This document shows, in pieces, positions 12,544-22,674 of a DNA stretch of 64,000 nucleotides (positions are counted from its first letter, which is position 1; each line of letters opens with the position of its first letter). The translations under genes were made by a program, and so were the position numbers. Source of the DNA: Marinomonas rhodophyticola (lineage in GTDB: Bacteria; Pseudomonadota; Gammaproteobacteria; Pseudomonadales; Marinomonadaceae). The stretch covers positions 1-64,000 of the forward strand of contig NZ_JAPEUL010000004.1 of assembly GCF_026113935.1 (NCBI RefSeq), given 5' to 3'. The notes beneath the pieces were generated by a model. It did no database searches, was not told the origin of the DNA, and was given only the letters and a program-made list of their open reading frames with translations.

Positions 12544-12781
12544 AATTGGCCCTCCTTACTTCACTCATATGATGATTTAATAGTGTGCTTTTTTGCATAA
12601 AAAGAACACGTTTTTATCTTTGCTTTTATCGGTTTTATGTCAGTTTTGCCTTATTACCACCACGGCGTGCTCTATTATTGCTCTGGATTATGTTTAGGGT
12701 AGTCTTTAGAGACACATTCAGCGGTTTAGTTTTTGCCTCAGTACACGTAAAATATGCGCCCATGACAATGGGTGTGTAATA

Positions 12782-12801
12782 ACCTACTAAAATAGTCAGG
12801 T
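12782..12801 (+). promoter_or_regulatory. IscR type 1-like binding site
   Basis: ACCTACTAAAATAGTCAGGT is a near-perfect palindrome resembling the known E. coli type 1 IscR site (core CCxxACTA...TAGTxxGG). It lies just upstream of a promoter and the iscR-like gene. This suggests feedback by the [2Fe-2S] form of the regulator. Confidence 0.6.
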
Positions 12802-12807
12802 AAATAC

Positions 12808-12837
12808 TTGATCAAAACAGTAGGTTTTGTGTACTAT
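12808..12837 (+). promoter_or_regulatory. Sigma-70-type promoter for the suf cluster
   Basis: TTGATC (12808-12813), an 18-base spacer and TACTAT (12832-12837). It lies directly after the IscR-like site, about 35 bases before the first gene. Confidence 0.5.
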
Positions 12838-12871
12838 TTACTTTTACAGAATAATCTAAAGTGGATAGTTT

Positions 12872-13360
12872 ATGCGCCTGACAACAAAAGGTCGTTATGC
12901 GGTAACCGCCATGCTTGATTTAGCATTGCATTCGGATAAAGGACCTGTGTCGTTATCGGATATTTCGAATAGACAAGGAATATCATTGTCTTATCTTGAG
13001 CAATTGTTTTCTAAGCTCCGTAAGAAAGCTTTGGTAAACAGTGTCCGAGGACCTGGTGGCGGTTATCGTCTTAGCCGATCTAACCATGATATTTTTGTTG
13101 CTCAAATAGTCGATGCGGTTAATGAGTCGGTAGATGCAACGGGCTGCAAAGGCCGAAGTGATTGTCAAAGCGGTAATACTTGTCTCACCCATCATTTATG
13201 GTGTGATTTAAGTGATCAAATACACGATTTTTTAAATCAAATTAGCTTAGAGCAGCTTGTGCGTCGCAATGATGTACGTCAAGTTGCTGAGCGACAAGAT
13301 CTTGAGAGCCGACAACGCTGTCTTCAAAATGACAAAATTAGCGCGGCCATTGTTGATTAA
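12872..13360 (+). CDS. iscR: Rrf2-family [2Fe-2S] regulator, IscR-type
   Basis: This 162-residue transcription factor senses cluster supply. The N-terminal winged helix begins [19 protein letters not shown]. Cys92, Cys98, Cys104 and His107 match the cluster ligands of E. coli IscR in number and spacing. It leads the suf genes instead of iscSUA and would repress them when clusters are plentiful. The type 1-like site upstream supports autoregulation. A C-terminal tail of about 20 residues is not obviously conserved. Confidence 0.9.
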   Translation: MRLTTKGRYAVTAMLDLALHSDKGPVSLSDISNRQGISLSYLEQLFSKLRKKALVNSVRGPGGGYRLSRSNHDIFVAQIVDAVNESVDATGCKGRSDCQSGNTCLTHHLWCDLSDQIHDFLNQISLEQLVRRNDVRQVAERQDLESRQRCLQNDKISAAIVD

Positions 13361-13434
13361 ATAGAAAATAAATTAATAGAGCTTAATGCGCTGATTCACG
13401 GCGTATTAGTGGCTATAATTGAGTGAGTTTTTAT

Positions 13435-14872
13435 ATGACTGAGCAGATAGATAAGGCGCTGGCACGGGAGTACGAAGCAGGTTTTGTGTCTGATGTAGAA
13501 TCAGAGACATTTGAGCCAGGTTTGGATGAAAGTGTCATCCGACGTATTTCTGAAATGAAAGGTGAGCCTGAATGGATGCTCGAATGGCGCCTGAGCGCAT
13601 TTCGTGAATGGTTGGAAATGGAAGAGCCTGAATGGGCTTTAGTCGATTACCCAAAAATAGATTTTCAGTCTATTTCTTACTATTCGGCTCCAAAAAGTAT
13701 GAAAGACAAGCCTAAGTCTTTGGACGAGGTGGATCCGGAACTACTGCGTACTTATGAAAAACTTGGTATTCCTTTGATAGAGCAGCAAATGTTGGCCGGT
13801 ATCGCGGTTGATGCGGTATTTGACTCTGTCTCTGTTGTAACGACATTCCGTGAGAAACTAGAGGAAGCGGGTGTGATATTTTGCCCAATTTCTGAAGCGC
13901 TGCACAAATATCCAGATCTTGTTAAAAAGTACATCGGTAGTGTTGTTCCTAAGAAAGACAATTATTATGCGGCGTTGAACTGTGCTGTGTTTACGGATGG
14001 TTCTTTTGTTTATATTCCTAAAGGCACTCGCTGTCCTATGGAATTGTCTACTTACTTCCGTATCAATGAGCAAAATACGGGGCAATTCGAGCGCACACTG
14101 ATTATCGCGGATGAAGGTAGCCACGTGAGTTATCTAGAAGGTTGTACTGCGCCGCAGCGTGATGAAAATCAGCTGCATGCAGCGGTAGTAGAGCCTCGTT
14201 GCCATGGATAACGCTGAGATTAAATACTCAACGGTGCAAAACTGGTATCCAGGTGACGAGAACGGCAAAGGCGGTATTTACAACTTTGTCACCAAGCGCG
14301 GTATTTGTCATACCAACGCTAAGATTTCTTGGACGCAAGTCGAGACAGGTTCTTCGGTCACTTGGAAGTACCCAAGCTGCATTTTGAAAGGCGATAATAG
14401 TGTAGGCGAGTTCTACTCAGTTGCTTTGACGCGTGGTCGTCAGCAAGCAGACACTGGGACCAAGATGATCCATATCGGTAAGAATACAAAATCCACCATT
14501 ATCTCTAAAGGTATTTCGGCAGGCAGAAGTAACAACAGCTACCGTGGGCTTGTTCGTATGAACCCAGGTGCCGAAGGCGCACGTAACTTTACCCAGTGTG
14601 ACTCTTTGTTGATTGGTGATCAGTGTGGCGCACACACTTTCCCTTACGTGGAAAGTCGTAACCCATCAGCCATTATTGAGCATGAAGCGACAACCTCTAA
14701 GGTCAGTGATGAACAGATGTTCTTGTGTCGTCAGCGTGGCCTCGATCCTGAAAAAGCCGTTTCCATGATTGTGAATGGCTTCTGTAAGGAAGTATTCAAA
14801 GAATTACCAATGGAATTTGCCGTTGAAGCGGGCAAGTTACTAGAAATAAGCCTTGAAGGCTCAGTAGGTTAA
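13435..14872 (+). CDS. sufB: Fe-S cluster scaffold subunit SufB (frameshifted as given)
   Basis: SufB is the scaffold subunit of the SufBC2D complex, on which clusters are built in the cytosol. About 478 residues once repaired. The frame breaks at 14191-14197, GAGCCTC; dropping one C gives [21 protein letters not shown], the expected join. The core beta-helix region with NWYPGD and GICH segments is plain. ATG 13435 has GTGAG seven bases upstream; the earlier in-frame GTG is less likely. It is the first of sufBCDSAT, 13 bases before sufC. Confidence 0.93.
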
Positions 14873-14885
14873 GGAATTATTAAAG

Positions 14886-15670
14886 ATGTCGAACACGAAA
14901 AGTTTGTTGACGATAAAAGATTTGCACGCCAGCGTTGAAGAAAAACAAATCATCAAAGGGTTGGATTTAGACATCAAACCGGGTGAAGTGCACGCAATCA
15001 TGGGACCAAACGGTGCTGGTAAAAGTACTCTTGGCTATGTTTTGTCTGGTCGTGATGGTTACAGTGTAGACAGTGGTAGCGTGACGCTTGATGGCGAAGA
15101 TTTACTGGAAATGGAGACGGAAGACCGGGCCGCGCGGGTTTGTTCTTGGCGTTCCAATATCCAGTCGAAATTCCTGGTGTCAGCAACTTAGAATTTTTAA
15201 AAGCGTCGGTGGATGCGCAGCGTCAAGCCCGTGGTGAAGACGCCATTACTTCTGCGGATTTCTTGAAAGAAGCGAAAGCGGCGTGTAAGCAAGTTAACTT
15301 GCCAGTGGCTTTCTTGAAGCGTGGTGTTAACGAAGGTTTCTCCGGTGGCGAGAAAAAACGTAATGAGCTAATGCAGATGTTATTGCTGAAACCAAAGCTT
15401 TGCATTCTAGATGAAACAGATTCTGGTTTGGATATTGACGCTCTGCAGATAGTGGCAGAGGGTGTGAATAGCCAACGTTCCGCAGATCGCAGTTTTATCG
15501 TTGTAACCCATTATCAACGTCTTTTAGATTACATTAAGCCTGATTTTGTGCATGTATTGTCTGACGGCAAAATCGTTAAGAGTGGTGATGCTTCCCTTGC
15601 GCTTGAGTTAGAAGCTCAAGGTTATGCTTGGTTGCAGAAAGAGCCAGTTGAAGACGAACTTGAGGGGTAA
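14886..15670 (+). CDS. sufC: Fe-S assembly ATPase SufC (frameshifted as given)
   Basis: This is the cytosolic ABC-type ATPase of the SufBCD complex, about 261 residues. Walker A is GPNGAGKST (residues 40-48), the ABC signature is [10 protein letters not shown], and Walker B is [12 protein letters not shown]. The frame breaks at GGG (15136-15138); one more G gives [17 protein letters not shown] as in the family. It ends four bases before sufD begins, so translation of the two is tightly linked. Confidence 0.93.
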
Positions 15671-15673
15671 CGC

Positions 15674-16934
15674 ATGAGTGAATGGTTAGAAAGCGCCATT
15701 GCTCGAGCGCAAGGTATCAATGACTGGCTTGCGCCAAAGCGAGCTTCACGCAGTGGAACTTTTAGCAAATACTAAGTGGCCAACGCGTAAAACGGAAGCG
15801 TGGCGTTATACGCCTTTGCGCCCTGTAGAGCGTACGCAAGCAAAAGTCATTACCGATAAAGTCGAGTTGTTGCCGGTTGCCATTGCGGATTTATCCGCAA
15901 TTGAATTGGTCTTTGTTAATGGGCAGTTTGACCAAACGCAATTGACGAAAACCTTGCCTGAAGGTTTATCTATTTCATTGGGTGGTGACTTAGATGCGGC
16001 GCAACAAGCAGAAGCACTACATATATTTTCGACTATTAAACCAGAGCGCCACATTTTCGGTTTGGTTAACGACGCAATAGCACAAGATGTCGTGGTGGTC
16101 ACGGTGGCGGAAGGGGTCGAGGTTACTCAGCCGATTCGTATTAGCTCTTTGTTGAGTCAAGGCGCCGAATCCCACACTCGTGTGCAAATCACTTTGGCAG
16201 CTGGCTCGCGATTAACCGTGATTGAAGATGTCCAAGCGCAAGGCGATAGTTTTAATACCGCGTTTGTTGAATATAAGGTCGCAGCGAATGCTAGCCTAGA
16301 GCATTATCGCTTTGCTCTACAGACAGGCAGTAATGTTTCCATTGGTGGTAGCCATTTTAACTTGTATGACCACGCTAAAATGCACAGTACTCTTGTGGGT
16401 TTTGGTAGTGAGTTGTCTCGTTTAGACACCGACATTATTCATGCGGGTGAGTTTGCCGATGCCAAGCTTAATGCCATGTATTTGTTAGATGGAAAAGAGC
16501 TGTTTGATCTGCATGCGACGGTTGAGCACGCTATGCCCAATGGCAAAACTGAAGAGAATGTGCGTTGTATCGTAGCCGATCGTTCTCGCGCTATTTTTAA
16601 TGGTCGTATTCATATTCACCGTGATGCACAGAAAACCTTGGCAGAGCTAAATAACCGCAACTTGCTGTTATCCGATAAAGCCGAGATTAACACTAAGCCA
16701 GAGTTAGAAATATACGCTGACGACGTGAAATGTGCTCATGGGGCAACGGTAGCTCAGATTGATAAGCAAGCTTTGTATTATCTGCAGACTCGTGGTGTAA
16801 GCCGCTCGAAAGCGCAAGTGATGCTCAACTTTGGTTTTATTAATGAGTTGATTGATTTAATGCCAAATGCGGCGTTAGCGGAGTGGATTCGTCCTATTAT
16901 CCGTGAACGATTTGCGCAAATGGAAGTGAAATAA
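15674..16934 (+). CDS. sufD: Fe-S scaffold subunit SufD (frameshifted as given)
   Basis: SufD is the SufB paralogue that completes the SufBC2D scaffold and helps with iron entry. About 419 residues. ATG 15674 (MSEWLESAIARAQGINDWLA) is preceded by GAGGGG, but its frame closes after about 33 codons. The rest continues in the next frame from SELHAVELLANTKWPTRKTEAW. The net change is one extra base, near 15731-15745; the exact place is not settled. The C-terminal beta-helix has the GATVAQIDKQALYYLQTRG region that holds conserved His and aromatic residues. Confidence 0.88.
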
Positions 16935-16945
16935 GCGAGAAAACG

Positions 16946-18163
16946 ATGAGTTTTGATGTAGCCGCTATCCGTAAGCAGTTTCCGATTTTAAAGCGAGAGA
17001 TTGATGGGAAACCTTTGATATACCTCGATAATGCAGCGACGACGCAAAAGCCGCAATGTGTGATTGATGCTTTGGTGGATTACTATTCGACCTGTAATTC
17101 TAATGTGCATCGTGGTGCCCATCGTCTTGCTGATGAAGCGACACGTCGCTTTGAGGATGCGCGCGACATCGTAAAAAACTTCATTAACGCGCCAAAACGC
17201 GAAGAAGTGATTTGGACGACGGGTACTACCGAGGCGATTAATATTGTCGCCAATGGTTTAGGTTCTTTGTTGTCATCGGGTGATGAGGTTATTGCAACAG
17301 GAATGGATCACCATGCCAATCTAGTGACGTGGCAACAAGCCTGTAAAGCTTCTGGTGCGATTTTAAGAACCGTTCCGGTAACGGATTCTGGTGAATTAGA
17401 TCAAGGGGCTTATGATGCCATGCTAAATGAGCATACTAAGTTTGTTGCTTTTCCGCATGTTTCCAATGCCTTGGGTACCGTGAACCCAATTAAAGAAATG
17501 ACGGCGAAAGCAAAAAAAGTCGGAGCTTGGGTACTGGTAGATGGTGCTCAAGGTGCCGCTCATGGTCATGTTGATGTGCAAGACATAGGTTGTGATTTTT
17601 ATGCCTTTTCTGGGCATAAGATTTATGGACCAATGGGTGTCGGTGTGCTCTGGGGTAAAGAGTCAGTTCTCGCTGAGTGGCCTGTTTGGCGCACTGGTGG
17701 CGAGATGATTTCTACCGTGACTTTGCAAGACGCAACTTGGAACGTTTTGCCTTATCGTTTTGAGGCAGGTACGCCTAATGTGGGTGATGCGATTGCGATG
17801 GCGGAAGCGATTCGTTGGTTTAGTGCATTAGATCAAGAGGCTGTTGCGGCTCATGAAAAAGCCTTGTTGGACCATGCAACTGAGCTTGCTGAGCAGTTTG
17901 AAGGTTTGACAATAATTGGGACCGCCAAAGAAAAAATTGGCGTGTTGAGCTTTGTGATGGATCAGGGACACCCTGCTGACATCGGGTTTTTGTTGGATCG
18001 GCAAGGCATTGCTGTGCGTACGGGTGATCATTGTGCGCAGCCACTGATGGCGCGCTTTAATGTGCCAGGTACAGCACGCGCATCGTTTGCGATTTATAAT
18101 ACATTAGAAGAAGTTGACGCTTTGTTTGTGGCACTGAAAAAAGTGCAAACAATGCTGGCTTAG
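16946..18163 (+). CDS. sufS: Cysteine desulfurase SufS
   Basis: This PLP enzyme takes sulfur from cysteine and hands it to SufE. 405 residues, complete. Lys225 in SGHKIYGP carries PLP. Cys363 in RTGDHCAQP is the persulfide residue, in the short-loop context typical of group II desulfurases. It sits between sufD (11-base gap) and sufA. Its sulfur acceptor SufE is encoded separately downstream. Confidence 0.95.
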   Translation: MSFDVAAIRKQFPILKREIDGKPLIYLDNAATTQKPQCVIDALVDYYSTCNSNVHRGAHRLADEATRRFEDARDIVKNFINAPKREEVIWTTGTTEAINIVANGLGSLLSSGDEVIATGMDHHANLVTWQQACKASGAILRTVPVTDSGELDQGAYDAMLNEHTKFVAFPHVSNALGTVNPIKEMTAKAKKVGAWVLVDGAQGAAHGHVDVQDIGCDFYAFSGHKIYGPMGVGVLWGKESVLAEWPVWRTGGEMISTVTLQDATWNVLPYRFEAGTPNVGDAIAMAEAIRWFSALDQEAVAAHEKALLDHATELAEQFEGLTIIGTAKEKIGVLSFVMDQGHPADIGFLLDRQGIAVRTGDHCAQPLMARFNVPGTARASFAIYNTLEEVDALFVALKKVQTMLA

Positions 18164-18172
18164 GAGGTTTCA

Positions 18173-18523
18173 ATGACAGTAACAACGTTTGATCCTGTCT
18201 CTAGCGTGTCTTTAACCGCTTCTGCACAGAAATATTTTGCCTCTAAATTGGTTAAGCAGCCTGGCAAGTTGATTCGATTGAGCACGAAAGAGAGTGGTTG
18301 TACGGGTTTTTCTTATGTGCTGGATATTGTTGATACCGCCTCAGGTGACGATACCGTATTAGAGTTTGGTAACGTGATACTTGCAGTGGATTCGCACTCT
18401 GTTGCCATGTTGAAGGGCACAGAGATCGACTTAGTGCGCGAGGGCGTTAACGAAGTTGTAAAGTTTAAAAACCCTAACGTTGTAGCAGAGTGTGGCTGTG
18501 GCGAAAGCTTTAGTGTGAGTTAA
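18173..18523 (+). CDS. sufA: A-type Fe-S carrier SufA
   Basis: This 116-residue carrier receives clusters from SufBCD and delivers them to target enzymes. The three ligand cysteines are present: Cys43 (SGCTGFSY), Cys107 and Cys109 (CGCGESF). An AGGAGG ribosome site lies a few bases before ATG 18173, overlapping the sufS stop. It is intact and in the same transcript as its neighbours. Confidence 0.92.
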   Translation: MTVTTFDPVSSVSLTASAQKYFASKLVKQPGKLIRLSTKESGCTGFSYVLDIVDTASGDDTVLEFGNVILAVDSHSVAMLKGTEIDLVREGVNEVVKFKNPNVVAECGCGESFSVS

Positions 18524-18527
18524 CTTC

Positions 18528-19058
18528 ATGCAAAAAATGGTAGTAACAAATCGTGCTTGTCCAGCACGACGAGTACCGAGTGGTGAGCCAGTTAGTATTC
18601 CAGAAGGTCAGTTTATTACGATCAACCAGAGTTTAGGTGGCAACTATACAGTCACTTGGCAAGGTAATATGCTGCGCATAGACGGTACCGACGCGGAGGC
18701 CATTGGTCAGCAACCTGAGGTCTTGGATTTTGAAGATCTTGGTACTGGGCAGATCAGTGAAGATCAAGTCTGGCAGGCGTTAGATACCATTTACGATCCT
18801 GAGATTCCGATCAGCCTAGTATCGTTAGGCTTGGTTTATAAGGTGACGCTAGATCAAGAAGCAAAATCTGTTTTGATTGATATGACATTAACGGCACCAG
18901 GTTGCGGAATGGGGCCTGTGTTGGTGGGGGATGTTAAGTATCGAGTGGCGAAAGTGCCAAATGTTGATTCAGTGAAAGTGGATTTGGTGTTTGATCCACC
19001 TTGGTCACGAGAAATGATGAGTGAAGAGGCGCAATTGGAAGCGGGTCTTTTCTTCTAA
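18528..19058 (+). CDS. sufT: Fe-S maturation protein SufT (DUF59/MIP18)
   Basis: This 176-residue protein has an N-terminal extension of about 75 residues and a C-terminal DUF59/MIP18 domain. The domain signatures are the TIYDPEIPISLVSLGLVY segment and the Cys in TAPGCGMGP. SufT helps mature Fe-S enzymes when demand is high. It starts four bases after sufA and is the last gene before a terminator, so it closes the suf transcript. Confidence 0.88.
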   Translation: MQKMVVTNRACPARRVPSGEPVSIPEGQFITINQSLGGNYTVTWQGNMLRIDGTDAEAIGQQPEVLDFEDLGTGQISEDQVWQALDTIYDPEIPISLVSLGLVYKVTLDQEAKSVLIDMTLTAPGCGMGPVLVGDVKYRVAKVPNVDSVKVDLVFDPPWSREMMSEEAQLEAGLFF

Positions 19059-19110
19059 TGTCTTTTTGGGGATAGTTTCGGTCATTTGCTAAAATCGAAT
19101 ACAATAAGAA

Positions 19111-19145
19111 ACGGCCTTGGCATATAGCCAAAGCCGTTTTTGTTT
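19111..19145 (+). terminator. Terminator after sufT
   Basis: The stem ACGGCCTTGGC/GCCAAAGCCGT (one mismatch) with loop ATATA is followed by TTTTTGTTTT. It separates sufT from sufE, which may therefore have partial readthrough or its own promoter. Confidence 0.8.
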
Positions 19146-19175
19146 TAATAGGCTTGATGAAAAAAGAGGGTAGTC

Positions 19176-19601
19176 ATGGCTTTACCTAGTACGGAAGATA
19201 TCGTTGACGATCTGTCGTTCTTTGACGATTGGGAAGATAAATATAAGTACATAATAGATTTGGGGAAGTCATTGCCTGAGTTTGATGAAGTGTGGCGTAC
19301 GCCGGAACGTCTAGTGAAAGGGTGCCAGAGCAGTGTTTGGATTCAGCCGGGTAGTGAGCAGGATTCGATAAAAGGTGAAGTGCTTACTTTTGCGGTAGAC
19401 AGTGATGCCATTATCGTTCGTGGTTTGTTGGGGTTAGTGCTTGCGGCATTGGATCACAAAACACCACAAGAAATTTTAGATTTCGACATTACAGCGTATT
19501 TTGAAGAGTTGGATCTTGAAAGACATTTGAGTCCGACTCGTGGTAACGGTTTGCGTTCCATTGTCGGTCGCATAAAAGGTATCGCTCAGGCCGCGGCTTA
19601 A
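19176..19601 (+). CDS. sufE: Cysteine desulfuration protein SufE
   Basis: This 141-residue sulfur-transfer partner of SufS accepts persulfide on Cys50, in the motif VKGCQSSVW. The fold and length are those of SufE/CsdE. It lies beyond the terminator that ends sufBCDSAT and 60 bases before the IscS-type gene. It could also serve that desulfurase, but SufS is the expected partner. Confidence 0.92.
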   Translation: MALPSTEDIVDDLSFFDDWEDKYKYIIDLGKSLPEFDEVWRTPERLVKGCQSSVWIQPGSEQDSIKGEVLTFAVDSDAIIVRGLLGLVLAALDHKTPQEILDFDITAYFEELDLERHLSPTRGNGLRSIVGRIKGIAQAAA

Positions 19602-19661
19602 CTCTGGGCTGTTGAGCTATCGGCTTATGTGTACCTGTTTAATTTATATTGGAGAGCTTTA

Positions 19662-20816
19662 ATGAATACCCTGGTTTACCTAGATAACTCTGCAACCACA
19701 CCCGTGGATCCAAGAGTCGCTGAAAAAATGATGGCGTGTTTAACGCAGGATGGGAATTTTGGCAACCCTGCATCTCGCTCACATCTTTTTGGTTGGCGAG
19801 CAGAAGAGGCTGTTGAAGAGGCTCGGTTACAGGTGGCCAGTTTAATTAAAGCGGATTCCCGTGAGATTGTTTGGACGTCGGGTGCGACGGAGGCCAATAA
19901 TTTAGCCTTGAAAGGGGTCGCTCATGCTTATCGTCAAAAAGGTCGCCATATCATTACTTCCATGATTGAGCATAAGGCGGTTTTGGATCCTTGTAAGCAA
20001 CTTGAAAAAGATGGTTTTGAAGTGACGTATTTGCAGCCAGACGTGCATGGTGTGATTTCACCAAGCCAGGTGGAAGAAGCGTTGCGTGAAGATACTGTTT
20101 TGGTGTCTTTGATGCATGGTAATAATGAGCTTGGTGTGCTGACGGATATTGCATCTATTGGTCGTTTAACTCGATCTCGTGGCGTGTTTCTTCATGTTGA
20201 TGCGGCACAGACGACAGGGAAAGTTGAGATAGATGTTAATGCAATGAATGTAGATTTAATGTCACTTACCGCTCATAAAACCTATGGTCCAAAAGGGATT
20301 GGTGCTTTGTTTGTAAGGCGCTCGCCTAAAGTAAAACTGGAGGCGCAAATTCACGGTGGTGGTCATGAGCGTGGTATGCGTTCTGGCACTTTAGCAACCC
20401 ATCAAATTGTTGGTATGGGCGAAGCATTTCGTTTAGCGGGCGAAGAAATGGAGCAGGATTGTGCTCGTATTAAAGCCCTGCGCGAACGTTTGTGGTCTTC
20501 ATTGACAGAGTTATCTGGTGTGTATCTTAACGGTGATTCAGATAACCGCGTTGCCGGTGTATTAAATGTTGGCTTTTCTGGAGTGGATGGGGAGGTTTTA
20601 TTAATGTCCTTGAGCGATATTGCAGTCTCTTCAGGTTCCGCCTGTACTTCAGCCAGCCTAGAGCCTTCTTATGTATTGCGCACGATTGGCTTGGCTGATG
20701 ATCTAGCGCACAGCTCCTTGCGTCTTTCTGTAGGGCGCTTTACGACCGAGGAAGAAGTGGATTTTGCCGCTGAAACCATTAAAAACGCAGTGACTCGTCT
20801 TCGTTCAGTCGCTTAG
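19662..20816 (+). CDS. iscS: IscS-type cysteine desulfurase, short C terminus
   Basis: This is a PLP-dependent group I desulfurase of 384 residues. Lys206 ([10 protein letters not shown]) binds PLP, and Cys328 sits in the mobile loop [11 protein letters not shown]. coli IscS is about 404 residues, and its last ~20 dock IscU; this protein stops at RLRSVA and lacks that tail. No iscU, iscA, hscBA or fdx is nearby. I infer that it mainly supplies sulfur for tRNA thiolation or other uses. ATG 19662 is preferred because GGAGAG lies six bases upstream. Confidence 0.88.
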   Translation: MNTLVYLDNSATTPVDPRVAEKMMACLTQDGNFGNPASRSHLFGWRAEEAVEEARLQVASLIKADSREIVWTSGATEANNLALKGVAHAYRQKGRHIITSMIEHKAVLDPCKQLEKDGFEVTYLQPDVHGVISPSQVEEALREDTVLVSLMHGNNELGVLTDIASIGRLTRSRGVFLHVDAAQTTGKVEIDVNAMNVDLMSLTAHKTYGPKGIGALFVRRSPKVKLEAQIHGGGHERGMRSGTLATHQIVGMGEAFRLAGEEMEQDCARIKALRERLWSSLTELSGVYLNGDSDNRVAGVLNVGFSGVDGEVLLMSLSDIAVSSGSACTSASLEPSYVLRTIGLADDLAHSSLRLSVGRFTTEEEVDFAAETIKNAVTRLRSVA

Positions 20817-20893
20817 GTGTGAAAAATGGTACTTTTATTCTTATTTGAATAAATAATGTTCGTTTGATCATACAATTTTAATGAATTGATGCG

Positions 20894-20899
20894 TATAAT
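20894..20899 (+). promoter_or_regulatory. Minus-10 element upstream of ndk
   Basis: A perfect TATAAT about 75 bases before ndk. No good -35 box is visible at 16-18 bases. Confidence 0.5.
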
Positions 20900-20972
20900 A
20901 CGCGCGCTGAACTTTTAAGTCTAGGGCCATGCAAAAGGCATCGTCCCTTTAAATTTAATTTGGAGTTATATC

Positions 20973-21380
20973 ATGGCGTTAGAACGCACTCTATCTATCA
21001 TCAAGCCTGATGCTGTTGCGAAAAACGTAATTGGCGAAATTTACACTCGTTTTGAGCGTGCTGGTTTCAAAATCGTTGAAGCTAAAATGATTCAACTAGA
21101 CGATGAATTGGCTGGTGGTTTCTACGCTGAACACAAAGAGCGTCCTTTCTACAAAGATTTGGTTGCTTTCATGACTTCTGGTCCTGTTGTTGTGTCTGTT
21201 CTTGAGGGTGAAGGCGCTGTTCTTCGTCACCGTGAACTGATGGGTGCAACTAACCCTAAAGATGCAGCTGCAGGTACTTTGCGCGCAGATTACGCAACGT
21301 CTATCGATGCAAACGCTGTTCACGGTTCTGATTCTGTTGAGTCTGCAGCTCGTGAAATTGCTTACTTCTTCGGTAAGTAA
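20973..21380 (+). CDS. ndk: Nucleoside diphosphate kinase
   Basis: This 135-residue enzyme transfers phosphate between nucleoside tri- and diphosphates to balance NTP pools. The active-site His117 lies in NAVHGSDS, and the N-terminal [12 protein letters not shown] segment is typical. Codon use looks strongly biased, as for a highly expressed gene. Two strong terminators follow, so it is probably a single-gene transcript. Confidence 0.96.
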   Translation: MALERTLSIIKPDAVAKNVIGEIYTRFERAGFKIVEAKMIQLDDELAGGFYAEHKERPFYKDLVAFMTSGPVVVSVLEGEGAVLRHRELMGATNPKDAAAGTLRADYATSIDANAVHGSDSVESAAREIAYFFGK

Positions 21381-21414
21381 TTGACAGCTAGGACTTTTAT
21401 GTCCGATCTGTTTT

Positions 21415-21442
21415 AAAAAAGCGGGCGCTAGCCCGCTTTTTT
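21415..21442 (+). terminator. Terminator after ndk, first
   Basis: GCGGGC-GCTA-GCCCGC is flanked by A6 and T6, so it may work in both directions. Confidence 0.9.
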
Positions 21443-21445
21443 ACA

Positions 21446-21484
21446 GAGGCTTCTGAAAAGATTTTTCTTTTCAGAGGCTTTTTT
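21446..21484 (+). terminator. Terminator after ndk, second
   Basis: A hairpin with core CTGAAAAG/CTTTTCAG, extended by outer pairs, then six T. It lies directly behind the first terminator and insulates rlmN. Confidence 0.8.
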
Positions 21485-21525
21485 CGTTTACACTTAATGC
21501 TACTTATAGCAAGCGATATTGAATT

Positions 21526-22641
21526 ATGACTGACATCAAAAAAGTAAACCTTTTAGGTTTATCCCCCGACAAGCTGATTGAGTTTTTTGAATCTATTGGT
21601 GAGAAGAAATTTCGTGCTACTCAAGTGATCAAATGGATTCATCAAAAGGGGGCTGAAAGCTTTGAAGAAATGACAGATGTCAGTAAGGCGTTACGAGCAA
21701 AACTAGAGCAGATCTGTGAAATTCGTGGACCCGAAGTGGTGTCGCAGACTATTTCTACTGACGGTACGCGTAAGTGGATTATTCGTACTGAAGGGGGCAA
21801 GAATGACTGTGTTGAAACGGTTTTGATTCCAGATGGTGACCGAGCCACGCTGTGCGTGTCTTCGCAGGTAGGTTGTTCTCTGGATTGCAGTTTTTGTTCA
21901 ACGGGTAAGCAAGGTTTTAACCGAAATTTAACGCCTGCTGAAATCATTGGTCAGGTTTGGATTGCGATTAAATCCTTTGGACCTATGGATCCAAACGGCC
22001 CTCGTCGCGTTACCAATGTGGTCATGATGGGAATGGGCGAACCTTTAATGAACTTTGAGCCGGTTGTTGATGCGATGATTTTAATGATGCACGACCATGC
22101 TTATGGTTTGTCTAAGCGTCGCGTCACCTTGAGTACTTCTGGTGTCGTCCCTAAAATTTATGAGTTGGTGAAACGTACAGACGTATCTTTGGCGATTTCA
22201 TTGCATGCGCCAAACGATGCTTTGCGCAACGAGCTTGTACCCATTAATAAAAAATACCCAATTGCTGAACTGTTAGAGGCGTGCCAGTTTTATTTGGCCA
22301 ACCTGCCAGACAAGCGTCATATCACAATTGAATATACTTTAATGTCTGGTGTGAATGATAACGAAGAGCAGGCTTATGAGTTAGCTGAGCTTCTTAAAGA
22401 TTTGGAGTGTAAGGTTAACTTAATTCCATTTAACCCATTCCCTCACTCTGGTTATGAAAAGCCATCGAATAATCGTACGCGCCGTTTCCAGAAAATTTTG
22501 GCGGATGCGGGTTACACTGTGACCGTTCGAACCACTCGGGGAGATGATATCGATGCGGCTTGTGGCCAGTTGGTTGGAGATTTCCACGATAAAACACGCC
22601 GTAGTCAGAAATACATTGAGTTGCGAGAAGTGAAAAGTTAA
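21526..22641 (+). CDS. rlmN: Dual-specificity RNA C2-methyltransferase RlmN
   Basis: This 371-residue radical SAM enzyme methylates A2503 of 23S rRNA and A37 of some tRNAs. The cluster motif is Cys117-x3-Cys121-x2-Cys124 (CSLDCSFC). The conserved methyl-carrying Cys lies near the C terminus (DIDAACGQL). The GMGEP motif that binds SAM is present. It is complete and heads the rlmN-pilF-rodZ-ispG-hisS run. Confidence 0.95.
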   Translation: MTDIKKVNLLGLSPDKLIEFFESIGEKKFRATQVIKWIHQKGAESFEEMTDVSKALRAKLEQICEIRGPEVVSQTISTDGTRKWIIRTEGGKNDCVETVLIPDGDRATLCVSSQVGCSLDCSFCSTGKQGFNRNLTPAEIIGQVWIAIKSFGPMDPNGPRRVTNVVMMGMGEPLMNFEPVVDAMILMMHDHAYGLSKRRVTLSTSGVVPKIYELVKRTDVSLAISLHAPNDALRNELVPINKKYPIAELLEACQFYLANLPDKRHITIEYTLMSGVNDNEEQAYELAELLKDLECKVNLIPFNPFPHSGYEKPSNNRTRRFQKILADAGYTVTVRTTRGDDIDAACGQLVGDFHDKTRRSQKYIELREVKS

Positions 22642-22674
22642 TTATTTTCTTTAGTGAATGACAAGGATGTCAGT

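Larger units (their letters stand above)
12544..12871. other. Divergent intergenic region before the Fe-S cluster genes
   Basis: This 328-base stretch has no convincing gene. Its right end holds the IscR-type site and promoter listed separately. The left part should hold the promoter for the minus-strand coiled-coil/DUF2254 pair. Confidence 0.6.
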
